From assembly GCA_025055455.1 (NCBI GenBank), contig JANWXD010000011.1, forward strand, positions 38,799 to 102,798: DNA of 64,000 nucleotides, read 5' to 3'. Shown here piece by piece: positions 41,770 to 51,133 of this stretch. The notes under the pieces are model-generated. The model made no database searches. It saw only the letters and a program-made list of their open reading frames with translations, and was not told the DNA's origin. This DNA comes from Bryobacteraceae bacterium (GTDB taxonomy: Bacteria; Acidobacteriota; Terriglobia; Bryobacterales; Bryobacteraceae). Within the stretch, counting starts at the first letter, position 1. Each line of letters starts with the position of its first letter. The position numbers were made by a program, and so were the translations under genes.

Positions 41770-43083
41770 ATGAAAACCTTCTACATCGAAACCTTCGGCT
41801 GCCAGATGAATGTCCACGATTCGGAAAAAGTCGTGGGCACGCTCCTGGCGCGAGGCTACCGGCAGGTGGCGACGCCGGAAGAGGCCGACTTGGTTCTCTA
41901 CAACACGTGCAGCATCCGCGACAAGGCCGAACAGAAGGTCTTCAGCCGCTTGCAGCAGTTCAAGCGGGCCGGCAATGGAAAGATTTTCGGCGTGCTGGGC
42001 TGTGTGGCTCAGCAGGAAGGGGAACGGATTTTCGAGCGGGCGCCGCACGTCAGTCTGGTGTGCGGCTCGGCCAGTTATAACAAGCTGCCGGATCTGCTGG
42101 TGCAGATCGAGCTCGGGGACCGGCGCGTCACCGGTCTCGATCTGGACACGGACGAGACCTTCGAAACCCCGCTGACGCGCCGGGACAATCCGTTCCGCGC
42201 CTACATCACCATCATCGAGGGCTGCGACAAGAACTGCGCCTATTGTGTGGTCCCCTTCACGCGCGGGCGCGAGCGGAGCCGCCCGAGTTCGAGCATTCTC
42301 GAGGAAGTCCGGCAGCTGGCCGAGGCCGGCTACACGGAAATTCAGCTTCTCGGCCAGAACGTCAACAGCTACCGGGATCCTTCTCCGGCGGGGTGGAATT
42401 TCGCGACCCTGCTGGCTCGCGTGGCCGAGGTGCCGGGGATCCGCCGCGTGCGGTTCACCACGTCGCACCCAGTGGACTTCGGCAGAGACATCGTGGAGGT
42501 GATCAACGCCAATCCCGTGCTTTGCAATCACGTCCACCTGCCGGTGCAGTCCGGTTCGACGCGCGTGCTCGAGCGCATGCAGCGGCTGTACACGCGTCAG
42601 GACTACCTGCGCCGCATCGAGTGGCTGAAGCAGTCGCCGCGCGATATCGCCATCAGCACCGACATCATCGTGGGGTTTCCCGGCGAGACCGAGGAGGACT
42701 TTGCACAGACGCTCTCGCTGCTCGAGGAAGTGGAGTACGATTCGGTTTTCAGTTTCAAATTTTCGCCCCGGCCTAACACCGCGGCCTTGGCGCTCGACGG
42801 CCAGATTCCTGAGGAAGAAAAAGGCCGGCGCCTGATGATCCTTCAGGAACGCCAGCGCGCCATCCAGCTGCGTCGCAACGCGGCGCTGGTCGGCCGCGTA
42901 GAGGAGGTGCTGGTCGAGAGCTATAATCCGGCCACGGGCCAGTGGGTAGGCCGCACCTCCCAGAACCGCGTCCTGAACTTCACACATCCGGACGGGCCCG
43001 CCGCGGCGCTGGCGGGCCGCTACCTCGACGTGCGCGTGACGCGGGCCGGCCCGAACTCGCTCGCGGGCGAGGCGGTACTCTGA
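41770..43083 (+). CDS. miaB: tRNA-2-methylthio-N6-dimethylallyladenosine synthase
   Basis: The 437-residue radical-SAM methylthiotransferase has the N-terminal cluster ligands FGCQMN, YNTCSIRD and GCVAQQ, the radical-SAM motif CDKNCAYC (C-x3-C-x2-C), RSRPSSSILEEV, LGQNVNSY, DIIVGFPGETEEDF, FKFSPRPNTAAL, and a C-terminal TRAM domain (VGRVEEVLVESY...GRYLDVRVTRA). It modifies adenosine 37 of tRNAs that read U-starting codons. The ATG at 41770 gives the family start. Followed after 45 nt by the bifunctional-nuclease-family gene, probably in one operon. Confidence 0.97.
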   Translation: MKTFYIETFGCQMNVHDSEKVVGTLLARGYRQVATPEEADLVLYNTCSIRDKAEQKVFSRLQQFKRAGNGKIFGVLGCVAQQEGERIFERAPHVSLVCGSASYNKLPDLLVQIELGDRRVTGLDLDTDETFETPLTRRDNPFRAYITIIEGCDKNCAYCVVPFTRGRERSRPSSSILEEVRQLAEAGYTEIQLLGQNVNSYRDPSPAGWNFATLLARVAEVPGIRRVRFTTSHPVDFGRDIVEVINANPVLCNHVHLPVQSGSTRVLERMQRLYTRQDYLRRIEWLKQSPRDIAISTDIIVGFPGETEEDFAQTLSLLEEVEYDSVFSFKFSPRPNTAALALDGQIPEEEKGRRLMILQERQRAIQLRRNAALVGRVEEVLVESYNPATGQWVGRTSQNRVLNFTHPDGPAAALAGRYLDVRVTRAGPNSLAGEAVL

Positions 43084-43128
43084 GACGCACCGGTTGAGAT
43101 CTGATCTAATGGCAGGAGGGGGACGACC

Positions 43129-43614
43129 ATGGAAGTCGAAATGAAGATCCGGGGTCTGATGATGGATCCGGTCACCAATATGCCGATCGTGATTCTCAAG
43201 GACGTCAACGGCAGCGCCATCCTGCCCATTTGGGTGGGCGTGTACGAAGCCAACGCCATTGCGCTCGAGATCGAGAAGGTTTCGACTCCGCGTCCCATGA
43301 CGCACGATCTGATCAAAACGATGCTCACCGGGCTGGGAGCGGGCATCCGCAAGGTGGTCGTCAACGACCTCAAGGACGATACCTTCTATGCGGTGATCTG
43401 GCTGGAGAAAGACGGCGAGCTCATCAGCGTGGACTCGCGGCCCAGCGACGCACTGGCCATCGCGCTGCGCTTGGACTGCCCCATCTACGTCGAGGACTCG
43501 GTGCTGAACTCCTCCAAGGCCGCCAGCGCGGTCTCCGAGAAAGTCAACAACGAAGAGCTGCGCCGGTGGCTGGAAGGTCTCAACGACGAAGACCTCGGCC
43601 GCTACAAGATGTAA
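43129..43614 (+). CDS. Bifunctional nuclease (DUF151) family protein
   Basis: The 161-residue protein matches the DUF151/BFN family: EMKIRGLMMDPVTNMPIVIL, ILPIWVGVYEANAIALEIE, RPMTHDLIKTML and VDSRPSDALAIALRLDCPIYVE. Plant and some bacterial members have RNase and DNase activities; the bacterial role is unclear. C-terminal helix LRRWLEGLNDEDLGRYKM is family-typical. It sits directly after miaB and before a 101-residue unknown protein, in one direction. GGAGG (43116-43120) lies upstream. Confidence 0.92.
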   Translation: MEVEMKIRGLMMDPVTNMPIVILKDVNGSAILPIWVGVYEANAIALEIEKVSTPRPMTHDLIKTMLTGLGAGIRKVVVNDLKDDTFYAVIWLEKDGELISVDSRPSDALAIALRLDCPIYVEDSVLNSSKAASAVSEKVNNEELRRWLEGLNDEDLGRYKM

Positions 43615-43623
43615 CGTCCCGCC

Positions 43624-43929
43624 TTGCTCGAGCAGCAACTGGAACGGCTGCGCGGCGCCGGAATCCGCATCGTGCCCTTGGGCGAAACTTCCACGCACGT
43701 GCTCTGCGAACGGGAGGGCTTTGCGGCGCTGGTGGCGCGCCGGGAAGACGCGCTCGGCCCAGCGGGGAGCACGGGACTCCTCACGCCACGCGGGTTTGCG
43801 GCGCTGGTCTGGAAACAGGAGGGAGCTGTATTTGTCGCCAAAGGATGGGAGCAACCTGCGACGCCGGAGCAAGTGGAGGCGTTGCGGCGATTCGCCGCCG
43901 ACCTAGAGGCGGCGTTGCGCGGTAGCTGA
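43624..43929 (+). CDS. Hypothetical protein (101 aa), cotranscribed with the DUF151 gene
   Basis: The product starts at TTG 43624, 9 nt after the DUF151 stop. It contains LEQQLERLRGAGIRIVPLGE, CEREGFAALVARREDALGPAGS, and PRGFAALVWKQEGAVFVAKGW. I do not recognise the family. Mixed alpha/beta composition, soluble, no signal or membrane helix. The codon use looks like the neighbours. Start uncertain because the ribosome site is weak. Confidence 0.6.
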   Translation: MLEQQLERLRGAGIRIVPLGETSTHVLCEREGFAALVARREDALGPAGSTGLLTPRGFAALVWKQEGAVFVAKGWEQPATPEQVEALRRFAADLEAALRGS

Positions 43930-43959
43930 GTGAGGAGGCTGGGGCAGTCCGCCCCAAGC

Positions 43960-45294
43960 TCACGACTTCTTACCGGTCTTTTTCTTCACGGCCGGAGCTT
44001 TCTTCGGCGCCGGAGCGGGCCATCCCTCGACTTGTCCCTTCTCCACTTCGAAGGTCAGCATGAACGGATTCCGGGTGAACTCCGCGGCCACGCCGGCAAA
44101 AGAGATTTCGGTTCCGGGCTCGGCCGTCCCCGCCAGGGGCTCCTCCAGCCGCAAAGTGACCTCGGGAGTGGTGGCGTCACTGATGGCGAGCACGAGTTCT
44201 TTGGGGTTGCGGGGCGGTTTGGCGGCCACCAGTCGGCCGCGAAACTTCGTGACTCCCGGCACAGCAGCGCCGGGCAGCAGGGCTTGCTTGACGCGCTCCT
44301 GGAAGTATTGCTCGCCGCCTTCGGCCGTCAGCTCCTTCTTGACGCTCAGCCAGAGCGCCAGCATCGGGTTGGCCTTGCGCAGCTCCTCTTCTTTCTCCAT
44401 GGCGATTTCCGCTGCGCTCTTGATCTTGAAGTCGGCTGGCGGCAACGGCTGGGTCCGCGCCATCTGGCGGATCTGGTCCAAACCTTCCAGCGAGCCGTGA
44501 TAGGCGGCGTAGACCTTTTCCAGGTACTTGTTGACGTCCTGGCGTCCCTGCGGGGTCAGCGAACCCGCTCCATCGTAGCTGGCCGCCCGGGCGAAATGAA
44601 ACAGCGCCCGCATCTGTTTTTCCGGCACCTTTTGTGCGATGAGCACGCTGCCGAGCCAATAGGCGATGTCCCCGGGACGGAAGAACGGCAAGCTGGCCGC
44701 ACTCGGCTCGAGCTGGAGCGCCTTGGTGAAATATTCCTCGGCTTGCTCGGGCTGCTTGCGCACCATGGCGATCCAACCCAGCGTCCGATATGCGAGCGCC
44801 TCGCTGTCCTTGCGTGCGTTCTTCCAGTCGGCTTCGCTCGTGGCGGCCGGTTTTTTCTCCAAAGCGAAGGTCTCATCGAGCGCGCCTAACAAGCCCTTGG
44901 CTGCCTTCTCGCCGTTGGAGAGAACGTCGGGAGTGGCCTTGCCAAGCGTCGGGGTCAGCAACGTCATCCAGTACAGAGCCTGAAAATCTTTTGGATCGAG
45001 CGCCAAAATCTCCTGGGCCGCTTCCACCATTTGAGCCGGCTGGTTGAGAGCCTGGTAGGTGAACAAAAACAGTTGGAGCCGCTCTTTGGCGAAGGCGGTT
45101 TGCGGATACTTCTGGCGCCACTCGTTGAGCAGTTGCAGCTTCTTGTTGGGATCCGCTTCCTTGGTGATGGCAACGTAAAGGTCGTACTCGGCACGGTCTT
45201 TCCATTGCCGTTCGGCCTGCTGGGCAAAAGCGCTTGCCAGCCCGAAAACCGCCATGATTGCCAATCGGGTGACGTTGCTGAGTCTCACCGCCAC
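43960..45294 (-). CDS. Secreted TPR-repeat protein
   Basis: The 444-residue protein has a signal peptide (TRLIAM...AVFGLASAFA; the GTG at 45294 keeps it complete, ATG 45255 would shorten it) and helical repeats: EYDLYVAITKEADPNKKLQL, QPAQMVEAAQEILALDPKDF, ALAYRTLGWIAMVRKQPEQAEEYFTKALQLEPSA. A C-terminal beta region (VTKFRGRLVAAKPPRNPKEL...EFTRNPFMLTFEVEKGQVEG) ends in a Lys/Pro-rich tail. It is probably a periplasmic scaffold for complex assembly. No partner is indicated; it converges with the 101-residue gene. Confidence 0.75.
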   Translation of the reverse strand: MAVRLSNVTRLAIMAVFGLASAFAQQAERQWKDRAEYDLYVAITKEADPNKKLQLLNEWRQKYPQTAFAKERLQLFLFTYQALNQPAQMVEAAQEILALDPKDFQALYWMTLLTPTLGKATPDVLSNGEKAAKGLLGALDETFALEKKPAATSEADWKNARKDSEALAYRTLGWIAMVRKQPEQAEEYFTKALQLEPSAASLPFFRPGDIAYWLGSVLIAQKVPEKQMRALFHFARAASYDGAGSLTPQGRQDVNKYLEKVYAAYHGSLEGLDQIRQMARTQPLPPADFKIKSAAEIAMEKEEELRKANPMLALWLSVKKELTAEGGEQYFQERVKQALLPGAAVPGVTKFRGRLVAAKPPRNPKELVLAISDATTPEVTLRLEEPLAGTAEPGTEISFAGVAAEFTRNPFMLTFEVEKGQVEGWPAPAPKKAPAVKKKTGKKS

Positions 45295-45512
45295 GCTGGG
45301 CCTCCTGCGATACGCTCTGACTGTGTCGCGACCAAGGCTTCTCCCGGCCGCAGACCGGGCCTGCCCGAACGCGCACCTGGGGAGTATAACCAAGTCGTTT
45401 CCGCGCCTGCAACCGCTTAGACGCGCGGGCAGGGTTCCTTGTTTCGGCAGCCGAAGCGCCGGGTCCCGGTCCCCGGGCCGCCGGAACGCCCTGTGCTAGA
45501 ATCCCGTTTCCC

Positions 45513-46988
45513 ATGCGCGCGCTCGACTGGGCGGTGATCCTACTCTACCTTGCCGGCATTACCTGGTTCGGAGCGCGCTTCGGCCGCAGGCAACGCACCC
45601 TGCGGGACTATTTTCTCGGCGGCAAGACCGTTCCGTGGTGGGCGATCGCCTTTTCGATCGTCTCGACGGAAACCAGCACGCTGACCGTCATCGGCACCCC
45701 CGCCTTGGCGTTTGCCGGAAACTTCGGCTTTTTGCAAGTCGTCTTCGGCTACCTGCTGGGCCGGATCGTGATCGCGACGCTGTTTCTGCCGCACTACTTC
45801 CGCGGCGAGATGTACACCGCTTACGAGCTGATGGAGCGCCGGTTCGGCGAGCGCGTGCGCCGGCTCACCGCTGGAGCGTTCTTGCTCTTGCGAGCCTTGG
45901 CCGAGGGCGTCCGGGTGTTCGCGATTTCCCTGGTGGTCTCCATCGTGCTCGGCACGGGCGAATTCGCGTCGATTTTTCTCATCATTTGCCTGACGCTGTT
46001 TTACACCTTCGAGGGCGGCCTTACGGCCGTCATCTGGACGGAGGTGGCCCAGATGCTGCTGTACATCGCCGGGGCGGTGGCGAGCCTGGTCGTACTGGCG
46101 CAGATGGTGCCGGGCGGCTGGGTGGGCATTTGGGAGGCCGGGCAGGCTGCCGGGAAGTTTCAAATTTTCGACTTCGCCTTGCCCACCTCGCGCGAGTTTT
46201 TCTCGCGGACCTACACGTTTTGGGCGGGCCTGCTCGGGGGCTGCTTTTTGAACACCGCCAGCCACGGGGCCGAGCAATTGATCGTGCAGCGGCTACTGGC
46301 AGCGCGGAGCCTCCGCGACAGCCGCTTGGCGCTGCTGGCCAGTTGGGCGGTGATTTTCTTGCAGTTCACTTTGTTCCTGTCGATCGGCGTCGCGCTGTAC
46401 GCCTTCTATTCGGCCAGTGGGATGCCGGCCCCGCAGCCGGCCGACCGCATTTATCCCGAATTTGTCTGGCGCTATCTTCCCCCGGGGGTGGCGGGCTTAA
46501 CGATTGCTGCCATCCTAGCGGCGGCTATGTCCACGCACAGTGCGACGCTGAACTCGCTGGCGTCCACTACGGTGATGGATTTTGTCCGGCCGCTCGCGGT
46601 CGGCCGCTCGAGCGGTCCGCTGTCGGACGCCTCGGCCCTGCGCCTGGCGCGCTGGGTCACGGTGGGCTGGGAAGCCGTCATGCTGGCGATTGCGTGGCTC
46701 GCCCGCAAATGGGGCCCGGTGTTGGAAGCCGGCCTCTCGATCGCCTCCGTGCTCTACGGCTCGCTGCTCGGGGCGTTCCTGCTCGGTCTGCTGACGCACC
46801 GGGCCGGACAAAACGCCGCCACCGTCGGGATGCTGGCCGGCCTGTTGGTGATGCTATACGTGAAAGCTTTTACCTCGGTGGCGTGGACTTGGTATGCGCT
46901 CATTGGCGCGACGACGACGTTTGTGGTGGGCGGGCTGTTCTCGCTCCGGCGGCCGGAGAGTGGGCATGACGGAGCGCGGCGCGGCTGA
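45513..46988 (+). CDS. Sodium:solute symporter (SSS family)
   Basis: The 491-residue inner-membrane protein has about 13 helices with the SSS marks DYFLGGKTVPWWAIAFSIVSTETSTLTVIGTPA (helix 1/2), FYTFEGGLTAVIWTEVAQ and LNTASHGAEQLIVQRLLAA. Family members couple Na+ entry to uptake of sugars, amino acids or vitamins. The substrate is not readable. Overlaps the next permease gene by 23 nt, so cotranscription is likely and the two transporters may share a substrate class. Confidence 0.9.
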   Translation: MRALDWAVILLYLAGITWFGARFGRRQRTLRDYFLGGKTVPWWAIAFSIVSTETSTLTVIGTPALAFAGNFGFLQVVFGYLLGRIVIATLFLPHYFRGEMYTAYELMERRFGERVRRLTAGAFLLLRALAEGVRVFAISLVVSIVLGTGEFASIFLIICLTLFYTFEGGLTAVIWTEVAQMLLYIAGAVASLVVLAQMVPGGWVGIWEAGQAAGKFQIFDFALPTSREFFSRTYTFWAGLLGGCFLNTASHGAEQLIVQRLLAARSLRDSRLALLASWAVIFLQFTLFLSIGVALYAFYSASGMPAPQPADRIYPEFVWRYLPPGVAGLTIAAILAAAMSTHSATLNSLASTTVMDFVRPLAVGRSSGPLSDASALRLARWVTVGWEAVMLAIAWLARKWGPVLEAGLSIASVLYGSLLGAFLLGLLTHRAGQNAATVGMLAGLLVMLYVKAFTSVAWTWYALIGATTTFVVGGLFSLRRPESGHDGARRG

Positions 46989-48348
46989 ACTGCGGCGGGC
47001 GCTGGGGGCTTCGAGCGCGGCGGCCCTCGTCGTCGGCACGATCATCGGTAGCGGCATCTTCCTCGTTCCCAAGGACATGACCGAGGCGGTGGGCTCGGCG
47101 CCGCTGGTGTTTTTGGTTTGGGTCGTCGGGGGCTTGCTGTCGCTGTGTGGCGCCCTCGCCTACGCGGAACTGGCCGCCGCCATGCCGGAAGCCGGCGGCG
47201 AGTATGTCTATCTGCGCGAAGCCTATGGGCCCCTGTGGGGCTTCTTGTACGGCTGGACACAGACTTGGGTGGCGAAAAGCGGCTCGGTGGCCACGCTCGC
47301 GACGGCCTTTTTTGTTTATCTTGCGAATTTCCATCCGCAATTGGAGGCCGTCTGCTGGAGGATTCCCTACCCGATTGGCCCGGGCGGCGGGCCGCTTGAA
47401 ATTCGCTGGGGGCAGTTTTTCGCCGCTGTGGTGGTGCTGGTCCTGGCTGCGGTGAATTACCTGGGGGTGCGGTTCGGCGGCGGGGTCCAGGTGGCCGTGA
47501 CGGCGGTCAAAATCGGGTTGCTGGCCGCGATTGTCGCGATCGGCCTCACCTCGGAAGCCGGAAATGCCGCCAATTTCACCTCCACTGCGGCGGGCATGGG
47601 CGGATGGGCCGGCTTTTTTGCCGCTCTGGTGGCGGCGCTTTGGGCCTACGACGGCTGGAACAACGTGAGCATGGTGGCGTCGGAAATCCGCCGGCCGCAG
47701 CGCAATCTGCCCTTGGCGCTGATCGCCGGCACGCTGGCCGTGATGGTGATTTATCTGCTTACCAACGCCGCTTATTTTTATGTGCTGCCGGCCGGGGTGG
47801 TCGCCTCGAGCGATCGTGTGGCCGCCGAAATGATGCGCCGCATCTGGGGCGCCGCCGGCGCAGATGCGGTGAGTTTGGCGGCCATGGTCTCGATCTTCGC
47901 CGCGCTGAATGGGTCGATTCTATCCGGCTCTCGGGTCCCCTACGCCATGGCGCGGGACGGGTATTTTTTCCGCCCGCTGGCTCGGATCCACCCCGCCCGC
48001 CGCACTCCGTCGGTTTCCTTGTGGGTGCTGAGCCTGTGGGCGTGCGTGCTGATTTTTACGGGCCGCTATCGGGAGCTTTTTACCTACGTCATCTTCGCCA
48101 GTTGGATTTTCTACGGGATGACCGCGGCGGCGGTGATCGTGTTGCGCCGGAAAAACCCGCAGATGGAGCGTCCGTATCGGACCGTCGGATATCCGTGGCT
48201 GCCTCTGCTTTTCACGATTTGTGCCGCCAGCATTGTCCTGTCCACGCTGCTCCATTCGCCCCGGGAATCGGCCATTGGTCTGGGTTTGATTTTGGGGGGA
48301 TTGCCCTTCTATTTCGTCTGGAGCAAGCAGTCACACTCCCGGGACTAG
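46966..48348 (+). CDS. APC-superfamily amino acid permease
   Basis: The 460-residue membrane protein has the APC signature VVGTIIGSGIFLVPKDM (near residues 22-38), LCGALAYAELAAAMPEAGGEYVYLREAYGPLWGFLYGW, and ALWAYDGWNNVSMVASEIRRPQRNLP, with about 12 helices. It is closest to the LAT-like/amino acid exchanger branch. ATG 46966 was chosen because it begins just before the signature; it overlaps the SSS gene by 23 nt. The next gene is a small protein on the same strand. Confidence 0.88.
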   Translation: MTERGAAELRRALGASSAAALVVGTIIGSGIFLVPKDMTEAVGSAPLVFLVWVVGGLLSLCGALAYAELAAAMPEAGGEYVYLREAYGPLWGFLYGWTQTWVAKSGSVATLATAFFVYLANFHPQLEAVCWRIPYPIGPGGGPLEIRWGQFFAAVVVLVLAAVNYLGVRFGGGVQVAVTAVKIGLLAAIVAIGLTSEAGNAANFTSTAAGMGGWAGFFAALVAALWAYDGWNNVSMVASEIRRPQRNLPLALIAGTLAVMVIYLLTNAAYFYVLPAGVVASSDRVAAEMMRRIWGAAGADAVSLAAMVSIFAALNGSILSGSRVPYAMARDGYFFRPLARIHPARRTPSVSLWVLSLWACVLIFTGRYRELFTYVIFASWIFYGMTAAAVIVLRRKNPQMERPYRTVGYPWLPLLFTICAASIVLSTLLHSPRESAIGLGLILGGLPFYFVWSKQSHSRD

Positions 48349-48438
48349 TACGGCTGAACCGGGTTTGGCGTTCCGAATTTAGAACAAAGCACTTGAAATT
48401 CGTTCGAAGGTGAGGTAAAAAGCTAAGTGCAAGGTGAG

Positions 48439-48479
48439 GGGGCGCGCTGCGCCTTGTTCCGTTTTCGGAACCGCGCCCC
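48439..48479 (+). promoter_or_regulatory. Structured 5' leader of the 66-residue gene
   Basis: GGGGCGCG pairs with CGCGCCCC, enclosing a second hairpin GTTCCG-TTTT-CGGAAC, 28 nt before the small gene at 48507. No T tract follows, so it does not look like the permease terminator alone. It may be an RNA element controlling the small gene, or a rho-independent stop lacking the U run. Confidence 0.4.
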
Positions 48480-48506
48480 GGCGATCATGAATCTCGGAGT
48501 TCGACG

Positions 48507-48707
48507 ATGGATGTGCTAAAAATCTTGGCGGAATTGCGCCAAGAAAGAGAACAAATCGAAGAAGCGATTCTGAGTCTGGAGCGGCTGGCGCGAGGTCGGG
48601 GGCGGCGCCGTGGGCGTCCGCCCGCTTGGATGGTCGAGGCTCGCAAACGGCTGCGGCAATCGGGGAAACGGTCCAAGAGCGAATCGTCGGCCAAAGCCGC
48701 GGCATGA
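48507..48707 (+). CDS. Small helical protein with an AT-hook-like GRRRGRPP motif (66 aa)
   Basis: The 66-residue product has an N-terminal helix (DVLKILAELRQEREQIEEAI, LSLERLARG), then RGRRRGRPPAWMVEARKRLR, and a Ser/Ala/Lys-rich end. GRPPAWM resembles AT-hook/H-NS-like DNA-binding tails, and the length fits small nucleoid-associated or DNA-binding proteins. ATG preceded by CGGAG. Homologous small proteins may be a lineage-specific family; not verified. The 28-nt upstream region carries a strong double hairpin. Confidence 0.6.
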   Translation: MDVLKILAELRQEREQIEEAILSLERLARGRGRRRGRPPAWMVEARKRLRQSGKRSKSESSAKAAA

Positions 48708-48734
48708 CCGCTTGGCCGATGCCACCTCTGGTCC

Positions 48735-51092
48735 TCAGCGGTACAGCAGGTACTTTTCTCGCAGCTTGAGGAACTCAGCGAGGCCTGCTGCCGTCCCGTC
48801 ATGAATCAGCCGCGCGTCCTGGCCCGCAGCGATTTGTGAGAGAGTCGTCATATTTCCGATCAAATTCCGGTTGACATCGAGCTCGAGACGCCCCGGATAG
48901 AGTTTTTGCAACGCGCTCGCCAGCTCGATGCCCAAGCGCGCCGCGCTGAAGGCTTCCCGGTCGGTGACGATGAACCGGATGCCCTCGATGAGCTGTCCGG
49001 CGAACCGCGATGAGGTGGGTCGGAACCGCGTGGGATACACGCGAACGCCGGGGAGAAATCGCGCGTTGAGGTAAGCGGCCAGCTCGCGGCCGCGAATCCA
49101 ATCGGCGCCGATCTGCTCGAACGGCGCGTCCGTGCCGCGTCCCACCGAGTAGTTGGGGGAGAACTCGAGCATAGCCAGGCCGGGATACAGCAAGGCCGCG
49201 TTGAAGCTGCGGATGTTCGGAGACGGATCCACCCACATCAGGCCGGTGGAGTCGAACCAGTCGCCTCGCTCCCACCCTCGCATGGGTACCACGTGCAGAT
49301 CCGCCCCGATGCCATTTTCGGCGTTGAACAGCCGCGCCAGCTCGCCCACGGTCATGCCGTGGACCAGCGGCAGTGGGAAATATCCGACGAAGGAAAGCAG
49401 GTCCTTGTCCAGCATCGGGCCCTCGAGGCGAACCCCAGTGAGCGGATTCGGGCGGTCCAGCACGTAGAAGGGAAGCTTGCGCTTGGCGGCTTCCTCCATG
49501 GCGTAGGCCATGGTGGTCACGTACGTGTAGAATCGGGCCCCGATGTCCTGGATATCGAAAACGAGCACGTCCACGTCGCGCAGCATCTCCTCGGTCGGTC
49601 TGCGACCCGCGGCCGTGTAGAGGCTCCAGACGGGAAGGCCGGTGGCGGGATCGGCGCCGTGCGGGATGTCGGCCCGCTCTTCGGTTCCCGTGATGCCGTG
49701 CTCGGGAGCGAGCAGCGCCGTGACCTGGATGCCCGCTTCGAGCATCACGTCCACGTTGCGCCGGCCGTCTCGCGTCAGCCCGGTATGATTGGTGATCAAC
49801 CCGACGCGCTTGCCCTGAAACGGCGCGAACTTTTCTTCCACCAGCACATCCAGACCCGTGAGTACCTGAGCGTTGCGGGCCACCACACGCCGCAGCCCGG
49901 ATCCCACCAGCGCCTCGTTGTAGCCCGTCAGCGTCACGCCTGGAACGCGAAGATCGAGAGCTGCGGCCACGGCCGTCGCCACGCGGCTGCGCAAGGAGGT
50001 GATCGCGGGCCGCACTTTGGGATGGACGCTGTTGGCCAGCAAAATGACATAGGTCCGAGTGGCCGGATCGATCCACAACGACGTCCCCGTGAAGCCGGTG
50101 TGGCCGAAGGAGCCCAGCGGGAACAGCTCGCCGCGGTTGCCGGAATAGGGGGAATCCATATCCCAGCCCAGTCCGCGGAGGATCGGCTGGTGGGGCGGCG
50201 ATTGGGGCGTGGTGAATTTTTGCACGGCGGCGGCGCTGAAGATTCGCCTCCCGCCCCAGCGTCCCCCAGCCAGTATCATTTCGGCGAACCGCGCCAGGTC
50301 CGCGGCCGTCGTGAACAGGCCTGCGTGGCCAGCCACGCCGCCCATGAACCGAGCGGTGGGGTCGTGCACCACCCCCCGCAACGGCAGACGCTGTCCCGGC
50401 AGAAGCTCCGTCGGCGCAATTCGCGGTCGCAGCCGCTCCGGCGGCCGGAACATGGTGTCGCGCATGCCCAAGGGAGCGAAGACGATCTGGCGGCAGTATT
50501 CGTCGAGGGGCTTGCCGCTCAGGCGCCGGACGATCTCGCCGAGCAGCACGAAATTGACGTCGCTATAGAGGAAGCGCGTTCCCGGCGGCGCCACGGGCGC
50601 CTCTTGGAGCGCCTTTTGAACGCCCGTTTCGTAGCCGCTCCAGGCCGGCTCCAAATCGAGGCTCGGGCGCAATCCGGAAAAATGCGTCAGTAAATCGCGG
50701 ACCGTAATCTCGCTCTTGCCCCCTTGGAACTCCGGCAAGTAGCGCGTCACGCGGTCGTTGAGCCGCAGCTTGCCGTCCTCGAACAGTCTCATAAGGGCCG
50801 CCGACGTGGCCACGACTTTCGTAAGCGAGGCGGCGTCGAAGATCGTATCGAGCGTCATGCGCTCCCGCCGCGGGGTCAGTGCGCGGAATCCGTATGCTTT
50901 GCGGTGCACGACCGCGCCTTTGTGCCCTACCCACAGCACCGCGCCGGGAATCTCGTCCCGGGCGATGGCTTCCTGGACGATGGCGTCGAGCTGAGCCGAG
51001 CCGCGGAACGCGCCGCAAAGGGGAGTAGAGAAGAACAAGAGGGCGATGATCGCCGTGAGCCAGGTCGCTTTCGGTCGTTGCATCTTTCTCAT
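48735..51092 (-). CDS. Secreted fusion: serine beta-lactamase-like hydrolase + NamZ (DUF1343) exo-N-acetylmuramidase
   Basis: The 785-residue protein has a signal peptide (TWLTAIIALLFFSTPLCGAF). The N-terminal 390 residues are a penicillin-binding/beta-lactamase-type hydrolase: SLTK at residues 89-92 (catalytic Ser89, Lys92), YSDVNF for the second motif, and VAGHAGLFTTAADLARFA. The rest, from about residue 408 (LVEEKFAPFQGKRVGLITNHTG), is a DUF1343/NamZ domain, whose characterised members are exo-beta-N-acetylmuramidases (GH171), with FDIQDIGARFYTYV, DRPNPLTG and EFSPNYSVGRGTDAPFEQ. It likely cleaves peptidoglycan fragments for recycling or predation. Start at 51092 or 51083. Confidence 0.9.
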   Translation of the reverse strand: MRKMQRPKATWLTAIIALLFFSTPLCGAFRGSAQLDAIVQEAIARDEIPGAVLWVGHKGAVVHRKAYGFRALTPRRERMTLDTIFDAASLTKVVATSAALMRLFEDGKLRLNDRVTRYLPEFQGGKSEITVRDLLTHFSGLRPSLDLEPAWSGYETGVQKALQEAPVAPPGTRFLYSDVNFVLLGEIVRRLSGKPLDEYCRQIVFAPLGMRDTMFRPPERLRPRIAPTELLPGQRLPLRGVVHDPTARFMGGVAGHAGLFTTAADLARFAEMILAGGRWGGRRIFSAAAVQKFTTPQSPPHQPILRGLGWDMDSPYSGNRGELFPLGSFGHTGFTGTSLWIDPATRTYVILLANSVHPKVRPAITSLRSRVATAVAAALDLRVPGVTLTGYNEALVGSGLRRVVARNAQVLTGLDVLVEEKFAPFQGKRVGLITNHTGLTRDGRRNVDVMLEAGIQVTALLAPEHGITGTEERADIPHGADPATGLPVWSLYTAAGRRPTEEMLRDVDVLVFDIQDIGARFYTYVTTMAYAMEEAAKRKLPFYVLDRPNPLTGVRLEGPMLDKDLLSFVGYFPLPLVHGMTVGELARLFNAENGIGADLHVVPMRGWERGDWFDSTGLMWVDPSPNIRSFNAALLYPGLAMLEFSPNYSVGRGTDAPFEQIGADWIRGRELAAYLNARFLPGVRVYPTRFRPTSSRFAGQLIEGIRFIVTDREAFSAARLGIELASALQKLYPGRLELDVNRNLIGNMTTLSQIAAGQDARLIHDGTAAGLAEFLKLREKYLLYR

Positions 51093-51133
51093 TATCCGCG
51101 CCTTGACGATCGGCGCCCGTTTAGAATGAAAAC

